64,000 bases of DNA, taken from positions 1-64,000 of the forward strand of contig NZ_FWER01000022.1 of NCBI RefSeq assembly GCF_900169785.1. The letters are read 5' to 3'. The notes under the pieces were generated by a model. The model was not told where the DNA came from, did not search any database, and worked only from the letters and a program-made list of their open reading frames with translations. Below are positions 60,008 through 64,000 of this stretch, piece after piece. The DNA is from Rhizobium sullae. Its GTDB lineage: Bacteria; Pseudomonadota; Alphaproteobacteria; Rhizobiales; Rhizobiaceae. Numbering within the stretch: position 1 is the stretch's first letter; every line of letters starts with the position of its first letter. The position numbers and the translations under genes were made by a program.

Positions 60008-60972
60008 ACGAGCCTCTTCTTAAGGTCGAGAATCTCTCCCTGCATTTCGGCAATGCGACAGCCCCTGTACGCGCGGTCGAGGACGTCAGTTTCGAAATCG
60101 CCCGAGGCGAAACGCTCGGCCTGGTCGGGGAAAGCGGCTGTGGAAAGACGTCCCTCGTGCGAACATTGCTCAAGCTTGCGCCGGCGACCAGCGGCAGAGC
60201 GCTGCTGGACGGTGTGGATATTGCAAAAGCAAGCGGAAGGCAGTTGCACGAACTACGCCGGAAGATGCAGGTCGTCTTCCAGGACCCCTATCAATCGCTC
60301 AATCCGCGCATGCGGGTGGATCGCCTGATCTCGGAACCCTGGGCACTTCATCCCGGCGCCTTGCCCCGTCATCAATGGGCAGAGGAGACGGCAAACCTCC
60401 TCGAGGCGGTGGGCCTGAGGCGTGAGCACGCGATGCGTTATCCCTCCGAATTTTCAGGAGGGCAGCGGCAGCGACTCGGCATTGCGCGGGCGCTCGCGCT
60501 CAATCCCGCGCTCCTCATCTGCGATGAACCGGTCTCTGCACTCGACGTGTCAATCCAGGCACAGGTCATCAATCTGCTTGCCAAACTGCGGCGCGAAAGG
60601 AACCTCGCCATGCTCTTCGTGGCACATGATCTTGCGGTCGTACGGCATGTGTCGGATCGCATCATGGTTATGTATCTCGGAAAGATCATCGAGACCGGCC
60701 CGAAAGCGTCGATCTTTACGGCACCAGCCCACCCTTATACGCAGGCCTTACTCTCTGCGGTCCCCACACCAGATCCGAGACTTCGTGGCGGGCGCAAGCG
60801 CATAGTCCTGCAGGGAGATCTGCCGAGCCCAGCAAATCCTCCAAGTGGGTGTCGCTTCCGAACCCGCTGCTGGAAGGCAACCTCCATATGCGCGGAACAG
60901 GAGCCGGCGCTTCTGGCAAGAACCACGTCGCCCGGCCTTCTGACAGCATGCCATCATGCGAAGGCCGACTAA
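60004..60972 (+). CDS. Peptide-type ABC transporter ATPase (DppF family)
   Basis: A 322-residue ATPase. Walker A is GESGCGKTSL, the Q-loop is VVFQDPYQSLNPRMRV, the signature is FSGGQRQRLGIARAL, Walker B is LLICDEPVSALDV and the switch is LFVAHDLAVVRHV. The C-terminal Cys-rich tail is SGCRFRTRCWKATSICAEQEP. It completes the five-gene importer. The 172 bases that follow hold only a short lysE-like fragment. Confidence 0.93.
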   Translation: MNEPLLKVENLSLHFGNATAPVRAVEDVSFEIARGETLGLVGESGCGKTSLVRTLLKLAPATSGRALLDGVDIAKASGRQLHELRRKMQVVFQDPYQSLNPRMRVDRLISEPWALHPGALPRHQWAEETANLLEAVGLRREHAMRYPSEFSGGQRQRLGIARALALNPALLICDEPVSALDVSIQAQVINLLAKLRRERNLAMLFVAHDLAVVRHVSDRIMVMYLGKIIETGPKASIFTAPAHPYTQALLSAVPTPDPRLRGGRKRIVLQGDLPSPANPPSGCRFRTRCWKATSICAEQEPALLARTTSPGLLTACHHAKAD

Positions 60973-61011
60973 ACACCGGCGACCCCTAACTTCCGTGCTG
61001 CCAGCCTATTC

Positions 61012-61037
61012 CTCAAGGGCCCTCCTGACCTAGATAT
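61012..61037 (+). repeat. Short lysE-like duplicate fragment
   Basis: The run ATTCCTCAAGGGC (61008-61020), followed by CTGACCTAGATAT (61024-61036), closely matches ATTCCTCAAGGGC (61486-61498) and CTGACCCAGATAT (61502-61514) in the intact LysE gene. The two copies differ by a few bases and one indel between the blocks. It may be the last trace of a decayed LysE paralogue. Confidence 0.35.
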
Positions 61038-61144
61038 GATATTTTTTCTCGCCGAAGCAGCGGACGGGGAAGGCGACTGCCGCGAGAGGAATAGTCTTGG
61101 TAGCCCGTCTCGAGCCGAGATAAAATCAGACAAGGAACGCCGCC

Positions 61145-61777
61145 ATGGATTCCATGACCGCCAATCTTTTGAGCCTTTTCGCCATCGGCCTCGTCCAGTT
61201 GCTGGCGGTGATATCGCCCGGTCCAAGCTTCCTGATCACAGCCCAAACCGCCGCAGCGCGGTCGCGTTCCGATGGCCTCAAGGTCGCGATCGGTCTCGGC
61301 TCCGGTTCCGTCCTCTGGGCCGTGGCAGCGCTTCTTGGGTTGAACATGCTGTTCCAAGCCCTTCCGACACTCTTCTTCGTCATGAGGGTGCTCGGTGCAC
61401 TCTTCATCCTCTGGGTCGCCTTCCAGGTATTCCGCCATGCCAAAGATCCTCTCGTCCTTGAGGGGCATGACGGCGCTGCCGGGCCATTCCTCAAGGGCTT
61501 GCTGACCCAGATATCAAACCCGAAGGTCGCCGTATTCTTCGGTTCGATCTTCGTCTCGATGCTCCCGGTGCAGGCACCGCTCTGGATGACGATCACACTG
61601 CTCGTCATCGTCTTCCTCAACGAGTTCTCCTGGTATTCGATCGTCGCCATGCTTTTCGGGTCGGGCCGGGTCCGGGAATTCTACATCGGTATGAAGGCCT
61701 GGATCGACCGCATCACCGGCCTCTTCCTCGGAGCGCTCGGCATCAGACTGTTGTGGAGCGCGAGAGAAACCGCATAG
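61145..61777 (+). CDS. LysE/RhtB-family amino-acid exporter
   Basis: A 210-residue inner-membrane protein with about six helices. The family N-terminus LFAIGLVQLLAVISPGPSFLITAQTAAARSRSDGLKVAIGLGSGSVLWAVAALLGL and the segment GPFLKGLLTQISNPKVAVFFGSIFVSMLP are clear. Members export amino acids or homoserine lactones. AAGGAACGCCGCC precedes the ATG. It stands alone between the peptide-type importer and a VOC gene. Confidence 0.92.
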   Translation: MDSMTANLLSLFAIGLVQLLAVISPGPSFLITAQTAAARSRSDGLKVAIGLGSGSVLWAVAALLGLNMLFQALPTLFFVMRVLGALFILWVAFQVFRHAKDPLVLEGHDGAAGPFLKGLLTQISNPKVAVFFGSIFVSMLPVQAPLWMTITLLVIVFLNEFSWYSIVAMLFGSGRVREFYIGMKAWIDRITGLFLGALGIRLLWSARETA

Positions 61778-61906
61778 AACTCCATCGGTGCGGGCGTTCG
61801 GATGTGGCGCTGAGCGGACGGTGCGTCCAGCTCGATCTCAGAGTTTGAGTTTGCATGCACGCGACTTCATCGCCATTGTCCCCGTGCCAAAGCTAAGAAG
61901 AATCCC

Positions 61907-62266
61907 ATGCCGAAGGTCGTTGGAATTGGTGGTGTGTTTTTCAGGGCGGCGGACCCGGCCGGGCTCGCCGAATGGTACGAGACGCACCTTGGAATTGACG
62001 ACCTGCACAAGTCCATATGGCGGCAAGAGGCAGGAACAACAATTTTTGGGCCGTTCCCTGAGAGTACCGACTATTTTGGACGTGCCGAACAGCAGTGGAT
62101 GATCAACTTCCGGGTCGATGATCTCGATGGGCTCATGGCGAAACTAAGGGCAAGCGGGATCGCGGTGGAAACTAGAGCCGAGTGGAACTCGGAAGTGGGC
62201 CGTTTTGCCCGCATTCACGATCCCGAAGGCAACCCGGTCGAGCTCTGGGAACCTACGAAGGAGTGA
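61907..62266 (+). CDS. VOC family (glyoxalase/dioxygenase fold) protein
   Basis: A 119-residue protein with one vicinal-oxygen-chelate module: VVGIGGVFFRAADPAGLAEWYETHLGI at the N-terminus, FRVDDLDGLMAKLRASGI in the middle and RFARIHDPEGNPVELWEP at the C-terminus. The terminal Glu of ELWEP is a usual metal ligand. It resembles glyoxalase-like and antibiotic-resistance VOC proteins; no substrate can be read. The 241-base gap before the next gene shows nothing I can support. Confidence 0.9.
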   Translation: MPKVVGIGGVFFRAADPAGLAEWYETHLGIDDLHKSIWRQEAGTTIFGPFPESTDYFGRAEQQWMINFRVDDLDGLMAKLRASGIAVETRAEWNSEVGRFARIHDPEGNPVELWEPTKE

Positions 62267-62507
62267 TGGCGAAGGGCTCTCCATTAGTGCCCGGATCGCG
62301 GAGCTGAGGTCCGATCTCGACCGTGGCCGTATCCCAAGCACAGATATGACAGTGGGTGCGCGTCCCGGACATGACGCGGAGACTCGACATACCTCAGACT
62401 TCGATGACAAGCGAATTTGGACTGGCTGGTTTCGGCGCGTCTATAAGTTCGCTCGGGGCTTTACCAGGGCGGCTCATGGATGTACAAAAAAGCCGGAGGG
62501 AAATATT

Positions 62508-63293
62508 ATGGGGCATCAGTATATTTCGCTCGGCGCAGCGTGCAATGCCGCGATGATGATCAAAAAACTGGGCCTGAGAAAGACATTCTATCCGTTTGAT
62601 TGGCTATTTAATCTTGATAGCGGTCTCGCATCCGTCACTGAGATGATTCAGGATGACTTTCAGAAGGTCTGCGCACCCGATTGCTACATGCCCGCAAGCC
62701 ATTCGACCCTCACAACTGAGGTCGTCGCCTACCGGGATTACCCGACCGTGCTGCACATCCACACCAATCCGATGTCGAAGACCGGCGAACATGATGAACT
62801 GGTCCGGCGATTTGACCGCTTTCGCCGTGCCCTGAGATCGAGAGATAAGCTGCACTTCGTGTACTATCGCGATCTCGCCGCTGCACGTTTGACCGATCCG
62901 TCCGCGACGGCGCGACAGGTGCTAAAGCAGCTAATCGACGAGGCGAGGATCTTTCTCGACACAATATCTGCGTGGCGCGGCGGCGACACCTGTCTGCTTC
63001 TTGTCTTGGAAACCGGCATTGAGGACATCGAGCCGGCCTCGATTGCACTGGCGTCAGCGACACTACCGGATGGCCGCATCCATATCGGGCACGCTATCTC
63101 ACGCTATGATGAGAACCCTGTGTTCAATGATGTCTGGAAACGGCAATGGACCGATCTGCTGCTGAACCAGACGGAGATGCCGGTACACCTCACGGCCTGC
63201 GCTCTAGCCAAGCTCTATTTCAGACGGCTGAAGAGCTTCATCAACGGCGACCGCCTGCCTCCCGTTTCTTTGCCCTCGCCGCTCACTCATTGA
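62508..63293 (+). CDS. DUF1796 family putative cysteine peptidase
   Basis: A 261-residue protein of the DUF1796 group, described as putative papain-like cysteine peptidases. It opens with ISLGAACNAAMMIKKLGLRKTFYPFDWLFN, holding the candidate nucleophile Cys and the PFDW motif, and continues with DYPTVLHIHTNP and VRRFDRFRRALRSRDKLHFVYYRD. The start at 62508 follows CCGGAGGGAAAT. The frame is open upstream without support. AT-richer wobble bases in the N-terminal part suggest recent acquisition. The function has not been established to my knowledge. Confidence 0.85.
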   Translation: MGHQYISLGAACNAAMMIKKLGLRKTFYPFDWLFNLDSGLASVTEMIQDDFQKVCAPDCYMPASHSTLTTEVVAYRDYPTVLHIHTNPMSKTGEHDELVRRFDRFRRALRSRDKLHFVYYRDLAAARLTDPSATARQVLKQLIDEARIFLDTISAWRGGDTCLLLVLETGIEDIEPASIALASATLPDGRIHIGHAISRYDENPVFNDVWKRQWTDLLLNQTEMPVHLTACALAKLYFRRLKSFINGDRLPPVSLPSPLTH

Positions 63294-63553
63294 GGAGCGA
63301 TTCCGTTATAATTCACTCACCTTAAAGGCTGTTTGCGCGGCGACAATCGATCAAGGGAGACTCGCGCTTGACGATGATGTTCGCGCAGAAGCTCAGGCCG
63401 GGGGCCTCCAACCATAGCGCAGGTCCCGATCCGGCCGTGCCGGTGAACCGTCGCCTGCACGGCCCGCGTCCCGCCATTCAGCCCCGCAGTAACAAGACAA
63501 GAACCTCATATGTTTTCGGGCATGGCGCCGATCGGCGCATCTCGGCGCAGCCG

Positions 63554-64000
63554 CTATTCGCTCTGCCGGAAGTTGCGGATCCGGTCGAACAGCACGGCAA
63601 GCACGATGGCGCCGCCGATGAAAGTGCCCTGCCAGAAGGCATTAATGCCGAGCAAGCCGAGACTGTTGCGGATCACTTCGATCAGGGCGGCTCCGACCAG
63701 AGCGCCGAAAGCCGTGCCGACGCCGCCTGCCAGATTGGCGCCGCCGATGACGGCGGCCGCGATGACCTGGAGTTCCATTCCCGCGCCGATATTGGTGGTG
63801 ACGGCACCGAGCCAGCCGGTCTGAACGATGCCGGCGATCCCAGCCGACAAAGCGGAGATCATATAGACCGCAATCTTGATCCGGCGCACCGGAACGCCGG
63901 TTAGCGTTGCGGCGTGCTCATTGCCGCCGATTGCGAAAACATAACGGCCGAACCTGGTCCAGCGCAGTACAAAACCGGTCAGCAGCGCCAGGACGATCAT
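63554..64000 (-). CDS. Ribose-type sugar ABC transporter permease (RbsC family), C-terminal part
   Basis: The last 148 residues of a CUT2 permease cut by the window end: TRFGRYVFAIGGNEHAATLTGVPVRRIKIAVYMISALSAGIAGIVQTGWLGAVTTNIGAGMELQVIAAAVIGGANLAGGVGTAFGALVGAALIEVIRNSLGLLGI. The glycine-rich AAVIGGANLAGGVGT segment is the family signature. It is a third, separate sugar importer of the ribose type or similar. The 260 bases between it and the convergent DUF1796 gene show no further gene. Confidence 0.92.
   Translation of the reverse strand: MIVLALLTGFVLRWTRFGRYVFAIGGNEHAATLTGVPVRRIKIAVYMISALSAGIAGIVQTGWLGAVTTNIGAGMELQVIAAAVIGGANLAGGVGTAFGALVGAALIEVIRNSLGLLGINAFWQGTFIGGAIVLAVLFDRIRNFRQSE

Noticed and set aside
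63368..63904. 178-codon open frame on the + strand
   Set aside because: Most of it is antisense to the truncated RbsC-type permease and its composition is that of a shadow frame.

Overview
The window is GC-rich bacterial DNA whose gene content is typical of Rhizobiales (Rhizobium, Agrobacterium or Ensifer relatives): dense catabolic operons, many ABC importers of several types, a TAXI-type TRAP transporter, LacI/GntR/RpiR/IclR/TetR regulators, and little core machinery apart from panBC. It looks like part of a megaplasmid or an accessory chromosomal region. Organism and replicon are inferred from content only. No tRNA, rRNA, CRISPR array or replication origin was seen.

Layout. 1-1.3 kb: the end of an IS30-family transposase and a phosphotransferase-like gene. 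1.5-8.5 kb: a BKACE enzyme, a class III aminotransferase, an RpiR regulator and a TAXI/TRAP importer, plausibly one uptake and degradation unit. 8.7-10.6 kb: an ABC exporter with a one-base frameshift. 10.8-14.4 kb: a TetR regulator divergent from SDR, alpha/beta-hydrolase and quinone-oxidoreductase genes, with twin 14-bp palindromes between them. 14.5-18 kb: a DUF899 protein, panC-panB, and a DUF4160/DUF2442 pair. 18-31.9 kb: a large four-carbon acid-sugar locus. DenD and LtnD feed OtnI, OtnK and OtnC, which together convert D-erythronate and L-threonate to dihydroxyacetone phosphate. A MalEFGK-type importer, two SDRs, an HIBADH-like dehydrogenase and LacI and GntR regulators accompany them. 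32-33.8 kb: CBS, DUF2267 and PEBP-like proteins.

33.8-36.2 kb is an accessory island holding an AbiGi-like remnant, a GSU2403-type nucleotidyltransferase gene behind a perfect 10-13-10 inverted repeat, and another decayed ORF. 36.2-41.8 kb is a LacI-controlled alpha-L-fucosidase and sugar ABC importer operon with duplicate GAACCGGTTC operators. 42-50.1 kb is a second LacI-controlled cluster whose pathway I cannot name: a ribose-type ABC importer, a phosphotriesterase-family hydrolase, a GATase1-like protein, a PfkB kinase, BtpA and TenA. 50.2-52.2 kb encodes an HtrA-like protein with all three catalytic residues replaced, and a metallophosphatase.

52.2-53.7 kb is a second graveyard: a DUF4037-like fragment, a broken mazEF module with an intact operator palindrome, and an orphan ParD antitoxin. 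53.8-61 kb is an IclR/RraA/Dpp-type ABC unit. The window ends with LysE, VOC and DUF1796 genes and a truncated ribose-type permease.

The clearest regulatory features are paired or dyad operators next to their regulators: TetR (11.44 kb), LacI (21.03, 40.67/40.82 and 50.15 kb) and GntR (31.88 kb). The least ordinary items are the pseudo-protease, the nucleotidyltransferase gene with its inverted repeat, and the unassigned BtpA/TenA/PTE/PfkB cluster.
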